From Thiomonas intermedia (GTDB taxonomy: Bacteria; Pseudomonadota; Gammaproteobacteria; Burkholderiales; Burkholderiaceae_C): a DNA stretch of 64,000 bases. Shown piece after piece: positions 25,135 to 39,657 of the stretch. The stretch lies in NCBI GenBank assembly GCA_022730375.1, contig DZDA01000002.1, positions 1 to 64,000 of the forward strand, given 5' to 3'. A program made the position numbers and the translations under genes. The notes under the pieces are model-generated. The model was not told the origin of the DNA and searched no databases. It worked only from the letters and a program-made list of their open reading frames with translations. Numbering within the stretch: position 1 is the first letter of the stretch; each line of letters begins with the position of its first letter.

Positions 25135-25137
25135 GAC

Positions 25138-26535
25138 ATGACCCCTATCGTTTCACTGGTTGGCCGACCGAACGTCGGCAAGTCCACCCTGTTCAATCGC
25201 CTGACGCGTTCGCGCGATGCCATCGTGGCCGACATGCCTGGCCTCACCCGCGACCGTCATTACGGCATGCTGCGCATGGCGGATCGGCCGGTCATCGTGG
25301 TCGATACCGGCGGTTTCGAGCCTGTGGTCGATACCGGCATCGTGCACCAGATGGCGCGGCAGACGCGCCAGGCCATTGCTGAGTCCGACCTGGTGGTGTT
25401 TCTGGTTGATTTGCGTACCGGGCTCAGTCCGCAAGACCTGCATATCGCCGCCGAGTTGCGCAAGACCGGCAAGCCCATACTTTTGGCAGTGAACAAGGCC
25501 GAAGGTCGGCATGGGCACCCGGCGCTGGCCGAATTCCACGAACTCGGCCTAGGCGAGCCCTTTTCCATCAGCGCAGCCCACGGCGACTCGGTGCCGGATC
25601 TGCTGGAGCGCATTCTGGAGGCGCTGCCTTCCGAGCCCTCCGAGGTGATGCCCGAGACCGAGGCGGCAAGCGACGTCGCCGCCGAGACCGCGCCCGACCC
25701 TGGCGCCGAGACCACGAAGCCGCGCGAGCACAGCCTGCGTCTGGCCATTGCCGGGCGTCCCAATGTGGGCAAATCCACACTGGTCAATGCGCTGGTCGGT
25801 GAAGAACGGGTGATTGCCTTTGACATGCCCGGCACGACCCGCGACGCGATCGAGGTGCCGTTCGAGCGCGACGGTCGCAAGTTCATCCTGATCGACACCG
25901 CCGGACTGCGGCGCAAAGGCAAGGTGTTCGAGGCGGTGGAAAAATTTTCGGTCATCAAGACGCTGCAAGCCATCGAGCAGGCCAACGTCGTCGTGCTGCT
26001 GCTCGACGCGACGGAAGGCGTTTCAGACCAGGATGCGCATATCGCCAGTTTTGCCGTTGAGGCCGGCAGGGCGCTCGTGCTGGCGGCCAACAAATGGGAC
26101 GCAGTGGACACCTACGGGCGCGAACGCCTGATGGTCGCCATCCGTCAGCGTTTGCCCTTCGTCAGCTTTGCGAAATTTCACAGCATTTCCGCCCGCACAG
26201 GCTCAGGTCTGAACGGGCTGATGAAGTCGGTTGTCGCCGCACACGCTGCGGCCTATCGCAAATTGCCCACCCCCAAACTCACGCGCGCCATCATTGAAGC
26301 GGTGGCGCAGCAACAGCCGCCGCGTTCCGGCCCGGTGCGGCCCAAGTTGCGATACGCGCACCAGGGCGGTACCAACCCGCCGATCATCATCATTCATGGC
26401 AGCGCGCTCGACCGGGTGCCCGCCACCTACACGCGCTATCTGGAAGGCCAATTGCGTGCAAAATTCGACTTGACGGGCACCCCTTTGCGGGTGGAATACC
26501 GCAGCAGCACCAACCCCTACGCGCGCGACGACTGA
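25138..26535 (+). CDS. der: Ribosome-associated GTPase Der (EngA)
   Basis: Two G domains: [15 protein letters not shown] and [17 protein letters not shown]-like C-terminus. Confidence 0.96.
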   Translation: MTPIVSLVGRPNVGKSTLFNRLTRSRDAIVADMPGLTRDRHYGMLRMADRPVIVVDTGGFEPVVDTGIVHQMARQTRQAIAESDLVVFLVDLRTGLSPQDLHIAAELRKTGKPILLAVNKAEGRHGHPALAEFHELGLGEPFSISAAHGDSVPDLLERILEALPSEPSEVMPETEAASDVAAETAPDPGAETTKPREHSLRLAIAGRPNVGKSTLVNALVGEERVIAFDMPGTTRDAIEVPFERDGRKFILIDTAGLRRKGKVFEAVEKFSVIKTLQAIEQANVVVLLLDATEGVSDQDAHIASFAVEAGRALVLAANKWDAVDTYGRERLMVAIRQRLPFVSFAKFHSISARTGSGLNGLMKSVVAAHAAAYRKLPTPKLTRAIIEAVAQQQPPRSGPVRPKLRYAHQGGTNPPIIIIHGSALDRVPATYTRYLEGQLRAKFDLTGTPLRVEYRSSTNPYARDD

Positions 26536-26640
26536 TGGCCCCGGTGCGGCGGCCTGCGCTGGCACTATGGTATTTTCCAGCCTCTTGCATTCCAGACCAT
26601 GAATGCCATTTAAGCTTTCCTCACCCCAATGGAGAATAAG

Positions 26641-26886
26641 ATGAGTAACAAAGGGCAGTTGCTACAAGACCCCTTTCTGAACCTGCTGCGCAAAGAGCAC
26701 GTCCAGGTGTCGATTTATCTGGTCAATGGCATCAAGTTGCAAGGTCACATCGAATCTTTCGATCAATACGTGGTGTTGCTGCGCAATACCGTCACCCAGA
26801 TGGTTTACAAGCACGCCATTTCCACGGTCGTTCCGGCACGTCCCGTCTCATTCCAAACCGGTGAGCAAGAAGCACCCGCAGCCTGA
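26641..26886 (+). CDS. hfq: RNA chaperone Hfq
   Basis: [49 protein letters not shown]. Confidence 0.98.
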   Translation: MSNKGQLLQDPFLNLLRKEHVQVSIYLVNGIKLQGHIESFDQYVVLLRNTVTQMVYKHAISTVVPARPVSFQTGEQEAPAA

Positions 26887-28054
26887 AGGGCAGCCTCAGG
26901 GGCCTGAGCGCGCTGCATTGGTCAGCGTCCAGCAGCGACGTCCCTCATCCGACGACGCGCTGGCTGAGTTGGAGCAGCTCAGCACGTCTGCCGGTTATGC
27001 ACTGGCGGGCGAGCTGTCTTGTGTGCGTGCGAGGCCCGACGCGGCGACTTACATCGGTTCGGGCAAGCTCGATGAATTGAGCGAACTGGTCAGCACGACC
27101 TTGGCGGACACCATCATTTTCGACAATGCACTGAGCCCCATCCAGCAGCGCAATCTGGAGAAGGCCCTCGGCAAACCCGTCATCGACCGTACTGGCCTCA
27201 TTCTCGAAATTTTCGCCCGTCGCGCGCAGAGCGCCGAAGGCAAGATGCAGGTTGAGCTCGCTCGTCTCGAACACCTGGCCACCCGCCTCGTGCGCGGCTG
27301 GACTCACCTGGAGCGCCAGACCGGCGGTATCGGCGTGCGTGGCGGCCCGGGCGAAAAGCAGATCGAGCTCGACCGCCGGATGCTCGACGACAAGATCAAG
27401 ATGCTTCGCACACGTCTGGGCAAACTGGGGCGCCAGCGCATGACCCAACGCCGTGCGCGCAGGCGCACCGGCGCTTTTCGCGTGGCGTTGGTGGGCTACA
27501 CCAATGCCGGCAAAAGCACGTTGTTCAACGCCCTCACCAAGTCGAAAATTTACGCGGCCGACCAGCTTTTTGCGACCCTCGACACCACCACGCGCAAGTT
27601 CTACCTGGGCCCGCAGGTCAACGTCACCCTGTCCGACACGGTGGGTTTCATCCGCGATTTGCCGCATACCTTGATCGAGGCCTTCAAGGCCACGCTCGAA
27701 GACACGCTTCAGGCCGATTTGCTGCTGCACGTCGTGGACGCCAGCTCGCCCATGTTGCGCGAGCAGATGGATGAAGTTCACGCCGTTCTGCGCGAGATCG
27801 GCGCGGACGATATTCCGCAATTCTTGATCTTCAACAAATCTGATCTGTTGCCGGTGAACCTTCATGTTACAAATGGTCACACTCAATCCGAGGGCATCGA
27901 ATCGCGTGCTAGCATGCCTCGGCTTGTCGTAAGCGCCTTGACAGGCGCTGGTGTTGCCTCCCTCAAAAGTGCGTTGCTGGAAGCGGTATTGGCTGATCCC
28001 CGCTTCCAATCCTCTGCTTCAGCTTTGTCGGACACTACTCAAATTTCCGCATGA
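26861..28054 (+). CDS. hflX: GTPase HflX (GTG start proposed, overlaps hfq 3' end)
   Basis: [42 protein letters not shown] at 26861 is in frame. Confidence 0.9.
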   Translation: MSKKHPQPEGQPQGPERAALVSVQQRRPSSDDALAELEQLSTSAGYALAGELSCVRARPDAATYIGSGKLDELSELVSTTLADTIIFDNALSPIQQRNLEKALGKPVIDRTGLILEIFARRAQSAEGKMQVELARLEHLATRLVRGWTHLERQTGGIGVRGGPGEKQIELDRRMLDDKIKMLRTRLGKLGRQRMTQRRARRRTGAFRVALVGYTNAGKSTLFNALTKSKIYAADQLFATLDTTTRKFYLGPQVNVTLSDTVGFIRDLPHTLIEAFKATLEDTLQADLLLHVVDASSPMLREQMDEVHAVLREIGADDIPQFLIFNKSDLLPVNLHVTNGHTQSEGIESRASMPRLVVSALTGAGVASLKSALLEAVLADPRFQSSASALSDTTQISA

Positions 28055-29415
28055 CTCCCTTACGTTTTTGGCCTCGTGTGTGGCCGTTTTCGCGCATGTT
28101 CAACCTCAATGACCCGCGTTGGGGCAAGGACGACGGCACGAACGGCCAACAAAGCAATAACAACCAAGACCCCAACCGGCGTCCCGGTGGCGGCGGCCCG
28201 CCCGATCTCGATGAACTCTGGCGTGATTTCAACCGCAAGCTCAACGGCCTGTTCGGCAAGAAGCGCGGCGGAGGCAATGGTGGCGGCACGCCGCCGCAGC
28301 GTCCCGACCTTTATCCCTCAGCCAAGGGCATGGGTGTGGGGGTCATCATTCTGGTGCTCATCGGGGTGCTGGGCTGGCTGTCTTCCGGTTTTTTCATCGT
28401 GCAGGAAGGTCAGCAGGCCGCGGTGACGCGTTTTGGCAAACTGGCCTACATCACCGACGCCGGTTTTCACTGGCGCCTGCCCTATCCGTTCGAGGCAGAT
28501 GAAATTGTCAACGTCTCACAGGTTCGGTCGGTCGAGGTCGGGCGCGGCGGCGAGGTGAAGGCAACGGGCTTGCCCGAGTCGGCCATGCTGACTGAAGACG
28601 AGAACATCGTCGATGTTCGCTTCGCCGTGCAGTACCGCATCGACAACGTGGTGGATTACCTCTACAACAACCGCAGTCCGGACGACGCGGTAGCGCAGGC
28701 GGCTGAAACCGCCGTGCGCGAAGTCGTGGGCAACAAGACGCTCGACTATGTGCTCTACGAGGGTCGCGAGCAAGTGGCCAGCGATGTGCAGGTTTTGACG
28801 CAGAAAATTCTCGACCGCTACAAGACCGGCATCGTCATCACCACCGTCACGCTGCAGAACGTGCAGCCCCCGGAACAGGTGCAGGCCGCTTTCGATGACG
28901 CCATCAAAGCGGGACAAGACCGTGAACGGCTGAAGAACGAAGCCCAGGCCTACGCCAACAACGTCATTCCCCGTGCGCAGGGCACCGCGTCGCGCCTGAT
29001 CCAGGACGCCGAGGCTTACAACGCGCAGGTCGTGGCGCAGGCGCAGGGCGATACGTCTCGCTTCGACCAGATCCTGCAGCAATACGAAAAGGCGCCGCAA
29101 GTCACCCGCGAGCGTATGTACCTCCAAACCATGCAAGACATTCTTTCCAGCGTTTCCAAGGTCATGGTGGATTCGCGCAACAACAATAACCTCCTCTACA
29201 TGCCACTGGATAAATTGCTGCAGCAATCCGCAGGCAAGGCCCCGACGAGTGTCTCGGCCGCGCCCGCTGCTCCCACCGGCGTGCCGACCTTGCCGGCGGC
29301 CTCCGTGGGCGCCGCCCCTGCGACGGCCGACAGTTCAGCGTCCGCGCCGGACGGAACCGCTCCCTCCAGTTCAAGAACCTCGCGCGATACCCTGCGTGAG
29401 CGCAACTTCCAGTGA
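28051..29415 (+). CDS. hflK: FtsH protease activity modulator HflK (28096 is an alternative start)
   Basis: SPFH/band-7 protein with RPDLYPSAKGMG, ATG overlapping the hflX stop; followed by hflC. Confidence 0.93.
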   Translation: MTPLRFWPRVWPFSRMFNLNDPRWGKDDGTNGQQSNNNQDPNRRPGGGGPPDLDELWRDFNRKLNGLFGKKRGGGNGGGTPPQRPDLYPSAKGMGVGVIILVLIGVLGWLSSGFFIVQEGQQAAVTRFGKLAYITDAGFHWRLPYPFEADEIVNVSQVRSVEVGRGGEVKATGLPESAMLTEDENIVDVRFAVQYRIDNVVDYLYNNRSPDDAVAQAAETAVREVVGNKTLDYVLYEGREQVASDVQVLTQKILDRYKTGIVITTVTLQNVQPPEQVQAAFDDAIKAGQDRERLKNEAQAYANNVIPRAQGTASRLIQDAEAYNAQVVAQAQGDTSRFDQILQQYEKAPQVTRERMYLQTMQDILSSVSKVMVDSRNNNNLLYMPLDKLLQQSAGKAPTSVSAAPAAPTGVPTLPAASVGAAPATADSSASAPDGTAPSSSRTSRDTLRERNFQ

Positions 29416-29425
29416 GGGCTGAGCA

Positions 29426-30316
29426 ATGAACAAGATCATTCTGGCTCTCGTGGCGCTGGTCGTGGCCATTCTGTTGCTGTCTTCCAGCCTGTTCGTGGTG
29501 GATCAACGGCAGTTCGCCGCCGTGTTCGGCTTGGGGCAGATCAAGCGGGTCATCAGCACCCCCGGGCTGTATTTCAAGATTCCGGCGCCTTTCGAGAATG
29601 TGGTGTTTCTCGACAAGCGCATCCTGACCCTGCAAAGCCCTGAGACCGATCGTTTCATCACGGCCGAGAAGAAAAACGTGGTGGTGGACTGGTATCTGAA
29701 ATGGCGCATCACCAATCCGACCGAGTTCATTCGCAGTTACGGAGGCGATCAGCGACGCGCGGGCGACCGGCTGTCGCAGATCGTCAAGGCGGCGTTGAAC
29801 GAGCAGATCACGCGTCGCACCGTGCGTGAGGTGTTGTCTTCGCAGCGCGATCAGGTTATGCAGGACGTGCAGACCGGCATTGCGAAAGACATCAAAGGCA
29901 CGGGCATCCAGATCGTCGACATGCGTCTGACCCGCGTGGACTTCGTTTCCGCCATCACCCAGTCGGTCTATCGCCGCATGGAGGCCGAGCGCCAGCGCGT
30001 CGCCAACGAATTGCGTTCGACGGGCTACGCCGAGGCGGAAAAAATTCGCGCCGAAGCCGACAAGCAGCGTGAAATCGTGATTTCACAGGCGTACAGCAAG
30101 GCGCAGACCATCAAGGGCCAGGGCGATGCCGAAGCCTCGTCGATCTATGCCAAGTCGTTTGGGCAGAACCCGCAATTCGCCGAGTTCTACCGCAGCCTTG
30201 AGGCCTATCGCGCCAGCTTCAACAGCAAGTCCGATGTCTTGGTGCTCGACCCGAACAGCCAGTTCTTCCAGTTCTTCCGCGGGCCGGATGGCGCAGCCTT
30301 GAAGCCGGGCAAGTAA
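29426..30316 (+). CDS. hflC: Protease modulator HflC
   Basis: LFVVDQRQFAAVFGLGQI..., band-7 domain, downstream of hflK. Confidence 0.95.
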   Translation: MNKIILALVALVVAILLLSSSLFVVDQRQFAAVFGLGQIKRVISTPGLYFKIPAPFENVVFLDKRILTLQSPETDRFITAEKKNVVVDWYLKWRITNPTEFIRSYGGDQRRAGDRLSQIVKAALNEQITRRTVREVLSSQRDQVMQDVQTGIAKDIKGTGIQIVDMRLTRVDFVSAITQSVYRRMEAERQRVANELRSTGYAEAEKIRAEADKQREIVISQAYSKAQTIKGQGDAEASSIYAKSFGQNPQFAEFYRSLEAYRASFNSKSDVLVLDPNSQFFQFFRGPDGAALKPGK

Positions 30317-30375
30317 ATCCGCAACAGAGACCGTCTTGAACCGGCGGTCTCTGGCGGTCTCAATGCGGTGTTGCG

Positions 30376-30561
30376 ATGCAGAACGTCTTGCTCCTTGCCA
30401 TTGGCATGGTTCTGGTCATCGAAGGCCTGATGCCGCTGTTCTTGCCCCGGCAGTGGCGAGACATGTTCCGGCAGATCATGGCACTGACGGACGGTCAACT
30501 GCGCTTCGTCGGTCTGATCGCCGTCGCTATCGGCCTTCTCCTGGTGTTCCTCCTCAAGTAA
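30376..30561 (+). CDS. DUF2065 small membrane protein
   Basis: MQNVLLLAIGMVLVIEGLMPLFLPRQWRDMFRQIMALTDGQLRFVGLIAVAIGLLLVFLLK; hflC-DUF2065-hisZ order. Confidence 0.9.
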   Translation: MQNVLLLAIGMVLVIEGLMPLFLPRQWRDMFRQIMALTDGQLRFVGLIAVAIGLLLVFLLK

Positions 30562-30608
30562 GCTTGGATGTTGCACGGATGACCGTGCCCCATTTTTCTG
30601 CGCGTCTT

Positions 30609-31760
30609 ATGAGCAACTGGCTTCTTCCCGAATATTTTTCCGATGTGTTGCCGCGTGAGGCGGCGGTGATTGAGCACCTGCGCCGCGCCTGTCTCGATAC
30701 GGCGCGGGGCTATGGCTATGCCCTGGTCATGCCGCCGCTGCTGGAGTTTGTCGATTCGCTCCTGTCGGGCACAGGGCAAGACCTTGATCTGCAAACTTTC
30801 AAGCTGGTCGACCAGATCTCCGGGCGGGCGCTGGGCTTGCGTGCCGACATGACGCCGCAGGCCGCCCGTATCGACTCTCACTTGCTGAATCAGGACGGCG
30901 TGACGCGCGTTTGCTATTGCGGCAGCGCGGTGCGCACGCATCCCGAGGGCGTGCACGCCAGCCGGGAAATTCTGCAATTTGGCGCCGAGCTGTACGGGCA
31001 TGCCGGACTGGAAGCCGATCTCGAAGTGCAGCAGCTTGCGCTGGACTGCCTGCGACTGGCCGGGGTGGCGCGGGCTGCGCTCGATCTGGCCGACAACCGC
31101 ATCGTGCGTGGCGTGTTGTCAGGCTTGCTGCTCGGGTCACAAGACATGGAAGCGATTCTCGATGCACTGGCCAGCAAGGATGCCGGAGAACTGCGGTTGC
31201 TGACGCGCGACTGCACGCCAACCCAACGCGCAGCCATTCTCGCCCTGCCCGAGCTGTACGGCGATGCGGAGGTATTGCTTGAGGCGCGGCGCGTGTTGCC
31301 GCAGCATGCACTCATTTCCCAGGCGCTCGACGATCTGTCGGCGCTGGCCCGCCGCCACCAGCAGCAGGGCACCCAGGTGCAGATCGATCTGGCCGATATG
31401 CGCGGTTATCGCTATCACAGCGGGGTGATTTTCAGCGTGTACGCACAAGGCTATGCCAATGCCGTGGCGCGCGGCGGGCGTTACGACGAAGTCGGCGCCA
31501 GCTTTGGCCGACCGCGCGCCGCCACCGGATTCTCCATGGACTTGCGCGAAGTGGCGGGCTTCGCCGCCGCGCCGCAGGCCAGCGCCGCCATTGCGGCGGA
31601 GTGGTCAACAGCCTCTGGTTTGCCGGAGGCTGTCGCCGATTTGCGACGGCAGGGCGAAACCGTGGTGCAATTACCCCCTGGTCAGGCGCACGAAGCAAGC
31701 GCTTTCCGCCGCCAGCTTGTTCAGCGAGCCGGTGCCTGGCTGGTTGAAGATTGCGGCTGA
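30609..31760 (+). CDS. hisZ: ATP phosphoribosyltransferase regulatory subunit
   Basis: HisRS-like paralogue (WLLPEYFSDVLPREA, GLRADMTPQAARI) lacking the anticodon domain. Confidence 0.92.
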   Translation: MSNWLLPEYFSDVLPREAAVIEHLRRACLDTARGYGYALVMPPLLEFVDSLLSGTGQDLDLQTFKLVDQISGRALGLRADMTPQAARIDSHLLNQDGVTRVCYCGSAVRTHPEGVHASREILQFGAELYGHAGLEADLEVQQLALDCLRLAGVARAALDLADNRIVRGVLSGLLLGSQDMEAILDALASKDAGELRLLTRDCTPTQRAAILALPELYGDAEVLLEARRVLPQHALISQALDDLSALARRHQQQGTQVQIDLADMRGYRYHSGVIFSVYAQGYANAVARGGRYDEVGASFGRPRAATGFSMDLREVAGFAAAPQASAAIAAEWSTASGLPEAVADLRRQGETVVQLPPGQAHEASAFRRQLVQRAGAWLVEDCG

Positions 31761-31800
31761 TCTTCCCTAACGTAATGGTTGGATTGACTGATTTACTTGA

Positions 31801-33135
<1,335 letters not shown>

Positions 33136-33190
33136 GCGTTCATTGCGCTCCGGCTGATTTCATTTTCCACACGTTCACAAAGGTTCGGCC

Positions 33191-33712
33191 ATGCTCAGCG
33201 AGGACGGCAAACATCTCTATGTTTCCTGGGACGAATACCACGCACTGATCGAAAAACTCGCGCTCAAGGTGCATGCCTCGGGCTGGGAGTTCGATCAGAT
33301 CCTCTGCCTGGCGCGAGGCGGGGTGCGGCCTGGAGACATTCTGTCGCGGATTTTCGACAAACCCCTGGCCATCATGTCCACCAGTTCCTACCGCGAAAGC
33401 GCCGGAACGGTGCAGGGCCGTCTGGACATCGCCCGCTACATCACCCTGCCGCGCGGGGAGCTCGAGGGGCGCGTGCTGCTCGTTGATGATCTGGCCGATT
33501 CGGGCGAGACCTTGAAAGCCGTTGAAAGCCATTTGCGCAGCGCCGGAAAGATTGCCGATCTGCGCAGCGCCGTCATCTGGGTCAAGGGCATTTCGACCTA
33601 TCTGCCCGAGTACTACGTGGACATGCTGCCCACGAGCCCCTGGATACACCAGCCCTTCGAAGAGTACGACGTGCTGCGTCCGACTCGTCTGGCCGAGCGC
33701 TGGAAAATCTGA
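33191..33712 (+). CDS. Purine-type phosphoribosyltransferase
   Basis: VLLVDDLADSGETL PRPP motif; FDQILCLARGGVRPGDILSRI. Confidence 0.88.
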   Translation: MLSEDGKHLYVSWDEYHALIEKLALKVHASGWEFDQILCLARGGVRPGDILSRIFDKPLAIMSTSSYRESAGTVQGRLDIARYITLPRGELEGRVLLVDDLADSGETLKAVESHLRSAGKIADLRSAVIWVKGISTYLPEYYVDMLPTSPWIHQPFEEYDVLRPTRLAERWKI

Positions 33713-33759
33713 TCGCAGCGTGTTCGCCGACAGCTCATGGGCAGCAGCTCATGGGCAAC

Positions 33760-34293
33760 TCAGCGGCAATACTGCGAAATGAGCCCGGCGATCTTGGCGC
33801 GTTCTGCGGCACGTTGCGCATCGTCCATGATGACCCGCTGGCCTTGGGCGTCGACTTGCACCATGCGTTGACCGCTATCGAGCACCTGGAGTTGCTTTTG
33901 CGCCTGCAGGCAGTTCTGCTGGTTCACAAGCGCCTGGGCCTGTTGCTGCTGTAGTTTGGCCTGTTCCTGCGCGGCTTGCTCGGCCTTTTTCTGTTCAGCG
34001 ATTTTCTTTTCCAACTCGCTGCTGGCTTGGTGCTGCGGTGTTTCGCCGACTTGGGGCTGCGATGCAGAGTGACTTGCGGCGGCTGGAACGGCGGCGTTCG
34101 CGGCGGGGCGCTGCAGAATGTTGCTGGCGGGAATGTTGGCTGGCGGCGGCTGGTCGCTGTAATGCACCACGCCGCTGGCATCGCGCCATTTCCACTGTGC
34201 GGCGTGGGCGGACGTCATCCATATCAGGGCCATGGCCAGAAACAGTGCGCTGCTGATAACGCGAAATAGCGGAGCAGTTGCGAGAGTGCGCAT
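33760..34293 (-). CDS. DUF4124 periplasmic protein, Gln-rich coiled coil
   Basis: Signal peptide, then AAQWKWRDASGVVHYSDQPPPANIP (DUF4124-like). Confidence 0.82.
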   Translation of the reverse strand: MRTLATAPLFRVISSALFLAMALIWMTSAHAAQWKWRDASGVVHYSDQPPPANIPASNILQRPAANAAVPAAASHSASQPQVGETPQHQASSELEKKIAEQKKAEQAAQEQAKLQQQQAQALVNQQNCLQAQKQLQVLDSGQRMVQVDAQGQRVIMDDAQRAAERAKIAGLISQYCR

Positions 34294-34333
34294 AAGGAGT
34301 CCCAAAGTCGCCGTGGTCAAAACAGGCCGCTAG

Positions 34334-35905
<1,572 letters not shown>

Positions 35906-35947
35906 ACTCTCATCCACATCGTCGGCTTCGCGCCGACGCTTGCTTTC

Positions 35948-37546
35948 ATGCACGACAAAATTCTCATTCTCGACTTCGGCTCCCAGGTCACGCAACTCAT
36001 CGCGCGCCGCGTGCGCGAGGCGCAGGTGTACTGTGAAATTCACCCTTGCGATGTGAGCGATGCCTTCGTGCGCGAGTTCGCGCCCAAGGGCATCATTCTC
36101 TCGGGCAGCCACGGCAGCACTTACGAAGATCACGAACTGCGCGCGCCGCAAGCCGTATGGGACTCCGGCGTGCCCGTGCTGGGCATTTGCTATGGCATGC
36201 AGACCATGGCGGCGCAACTGGGCGGCAAAGTGGAATGGAGCGACCACCGCGAGTTTGGTTATGCCGAAGTGCGCGCTCGCGGTCACACCCGGCTGTTCGA
36301 CGGCATCGAAGATTTCAGTACGGCCGAAGGGCATGGCATGCTCAAAGTGTGGATGAGCCACGGCGACAAGGTGACCGATATGCCGCCGGGGTTCAAGCTC
36401 ATGGCGTCCACGCCGAGTTGCGCCATCGCGGGCATGGCCGACGAGGCACGCGGTTACTACGCCTTGCAGTTTCACCCCGAAGTCACCCACACCGTGCAGG
36501 GCAAGGCCATGCTCACACGCTTCGTGCGCGAGATCTGCGGCTGCCGCGGCGACTGGGTCATGGGCGATTACATTGTTGAGGCGGTGCAGAGCATTCGCGA
36601 TCAGGTCGGTGACGAGGAGGTCATCCTCGGTCTGTCGGGCGGTGTCGATTCTTCGGTGGCGGCGGCGCTGATTCACCGCGCCATCGGCGACCAACTCACC
36701 TGCGTGTTCGTCGATCACGGCCTGCTGCGCCTGAACGAGGGCGACCTGGTGATGGACATGTTCGCGGGCAAGCTGCACGCCAAGGTGATCCGTGTGGACG
36801 CCGGCGATCTGTTCCTGGGCCAGTTGGCGGGTGTGACCGATCCCGAGAAAAAACGAAAGATCATCGGCGGACTGTTCGTCGATGTGTTCAAGGCCGAGGC
36901 TGCCAAGCTCAAAGGCGACGGCGCCAAGGGCGCGAAGTGGCTGGCGCAGGGCACCATCTACCCCGACGTCATCGAGTCGGGCGGCGCCAAGAGCAAGAAG
37001 GCCGTCACGATCAAGAGTCACCACAACGTGGGCGGCCTGCCCGAGCAACTCGGTCTGAAACTGCTGGAACCCCTGCGCGAACTGTTCAAGGATGAAGTGC
37101 GCGAGCTGGGTGTGGCGCTGGGCCTGCCGCCCGAAATGGTCTACCGCCACCCCTTCCCGGGCCCGGGGCTGGGCGTGCGTATTCTGGGTGAGGTGAAGAA
37201 GGAGTACGCCGACCTGCTGCGCCGGGCCGATGCCATCTTCATCGAAGAGCTGCGTTCGACCCTCGACCCGAATTCCGGCAAGAGCTGGTACGAGCTGACC
37301 AGCCAGGCCTTTACCGTGTTCCTGCCGGTCAAGAGCGTGGGCGTGATGGGGGATGGCCGCACCTACGACTATGTGGTCGCGCTGCGCGCGGTGCAGACCA
37401 GCGATTTCATGACCGCCGACTGGGCCGAGCTGCCCTATGCGCTGCTCAAGAAGGTATCCAGCCGCATCATCAACGAGGTTCGTGGCATCAACCGCGTGAC
37501 CTACGACGTCAGCTCTAAGCCGCCAGCGACCATCGAGTGGGAGTGA
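35948..37546 (+). CDS. guaA: GMP synthase (glutamine-hydrolysing)
   Basis: [10 protein letters not shown] amidotransferase motif, [20 protein letters not shown]. Confidence 0.97.
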   Translation: MHDKILILDFGSQVTQLIARRVREAQVYCEIHPCDVSDAFVREFAPKGIILSGSHGSTYEDHELRAPQAVWDSGVPVLGICYGMQTMAAQLGGKVEWSDHREFGYAEVRARGHTRLFDGIEDFSTAEGHGMLKVWMSHGDKVTDMPPGFKLMASTPSCAIAGMADEARGYYALQFHPEVTHTVQGKAMLTRFVREICGCRGDWVMGDYIVEAVQSIRDQVGDEEVILGLSGGVDSSVAAALIHRAIGDQLTCVFVDHGLLRLNEGDLVMDMFAGKLHAKVIRVDAGDLFLGQLAGVTDPEKKRKIIGGLFVDVFKAEAAKLKGDGAKGAKWLAQGTIYPDVIESGGAKSKKAVTIKSHHNVGGLPEQLGLKLLEPLRELFKDEVRELGVALGLPPEMVYRHPFPGPGLGVRILGEVKKEYADLLRRADAIFIEELRSTLDPNSGKSWYELTSQAFTVFLPVKSVGVMGDGRTYDYVVALRAVQTSDFMTADWAELPYALLKKVSSRIINEVRGINRVTYDVSSKPPATIEWE

Positions 37547-37552
37547 AACCTT

Positions 37553-38340
<788 letters not shown>

Positions 38341-38382
38341 TTTCTCGCCTTTTCTCATCCTCAACTCTTTGCGGCCTTGTTC

Positions 38383-39333
38383 ATGTCAGATATCGAATCC
38401 GTCCCCGACCTGAAGCCCCGACGCGGTTTGCTGCGCCTCGTCTCACCCGCAGGCGCGGTGCAGGAGCCTCAGCGTCTGGATGTGGCCAAGGCCCATCTGC
38501 AAGCGCTGGGCTTTCGCGTACAGGCCGGTGCGCAAGTGGCGGCGCGCGTACAGCGCTTTGCCGGGACCGATGCGCAGCGTCTGCGCGCGATCCACGATGC
38601 GGCGCGCAGCAAGGCCGATGTGGTGATGATGACCCGCGGGGGTTATGGTCTGAGCCGTCTGCTGCAGGCTTTCGACTATGACCTGCTGGCACAAGCCATC
38701 AAAGGGCGCAAGCAGATGTGGATCGGGCACAGCGACTTCACCGCCCTGCAACTGGCCTTGCTCGCAAAAAAGGGCGCAGTCACCTTCAGCGGGCCGATGG
38801 CCTCCTACGACTTTGGCGACAAGAAGCCCGATGACATTACCGTCGACAGCTTTCTGGATGCGGCCGACGGCACTCTGGAAGCGGTGGGTTTTGCCTGCGA
38901 CGATGCGCCGCGCGGTCTTGACGTCGAGGGCGTGCTTTGGGGCGGCAATCTGGCCCTGGTGACCAGCCTGATCGGCACGCCGTACCTCCCTCGCGCCAAA
39001 GGGGTGTTGTTTCTGGAGGATGTGAACGAGCATCCCTACAGCGTCGAGCGCATGTTCAGCCAGCTGCTCCATGCCGGTGTGGCCCAGCGCCAGAAGGCGG
39101 TGTTGCTCGGGCAATTCACAGCCTACAAACTCAGCGCCCACGATGCTGGTTATGACCTGAACGCTGCGGTGGACTGGCTGCGTGCGCAACTCAAGCCGCA
39201 CGGTGTGCCCGTGTTGACCGGGTTGCCGTTCGGTCATGTGCGCACCAAACTGACCTTGCCCCACGGGGTTCGCACGCATGTGCTGCGTGACGGGCAGGAA
39301 GTCTTTCTGTTTTTCCCGCACGCCCAGCACTGA
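38383..39333 (+). CDS. ldcA: LD-carboxypeptidase (S66 family)
   Basis: MMTRGGYGLSRLLQAFDYDLL, IGHSDFTALQLALL, LFLEDVNEHPYSVERM. Confidence 0.9.
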   Translation: MSDIESVPDLKPRRGLLRLVSPAGAVQEPQRLDVAKAHLQALGFRVQAGAQVAARVQRFAGTDAQRLRAIHDAARSKADVVMMTRGGYGLSRLLQAFDYDLLAQAIKGRKQMWIGHSDFTALQLALLAKKGAVTFSGPMASYDFGDKKPDDITVDSFLDAADGTLEAVGFACDDAPRGLDVEGVLWGGNLALVTSLIGTPYLPRAKGVLFLEDVNEHPYSVERMFSQLLHAGVAQRQKAVLLGQFTAYKLSAHDAGYDLNAAVDWLRAQLKPHGVPVLTGLPFGHVRTKLTLPHGVRTHVLRDGQEVFLFFPHAQH

Positions 39334-39378
39334 GTCTGACTCAACGGGGCGGACTGTTGCGGGCTGTTCAAGGGCGCT

Positions 39379-39657
39379 CTATTGGCGCCGCTGCTGGTAC
39401 TCGCGCCGCAGCCGCTCCTGCTCGCTGGGCGGAAGGCGCTTGAAGCGCTCTTGTTCCTGCAGAATGCGCTCGCGCTGCTGCGGCGGCATGCGCTCCCATT
39501 GCTGGTATGCGCCTTTGCCATCGCGCTGATTTGCAGAGGCCGTCGGCGCCATCATCATCACTCCAAACGCAGCAATGGCGATGGCCGCCGCGGTGAGTCT
39601 TGCCTTGCGCAGTCGGGCGCGCAATTTGATCGAATGGCACTCAAGCCGGATTGCCAT
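39379..39657 (-). CDS. DUF3106-like small secreted protein
   Basis: YQQWERMPPQQRERILQEQERFKRLPPSEQERLRREYQQRRQ; downstream of the anti-sigma gene. Confidence 0.75.
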   Translation of the reverse strand: MAIRLECHSIKLRARLRKARLTAAAIAIAAFGVMMMAPTASANQRDGKGAYQQWERMPPQQRERILQEQERFKRLPPSEQERLRREYQQRRQ

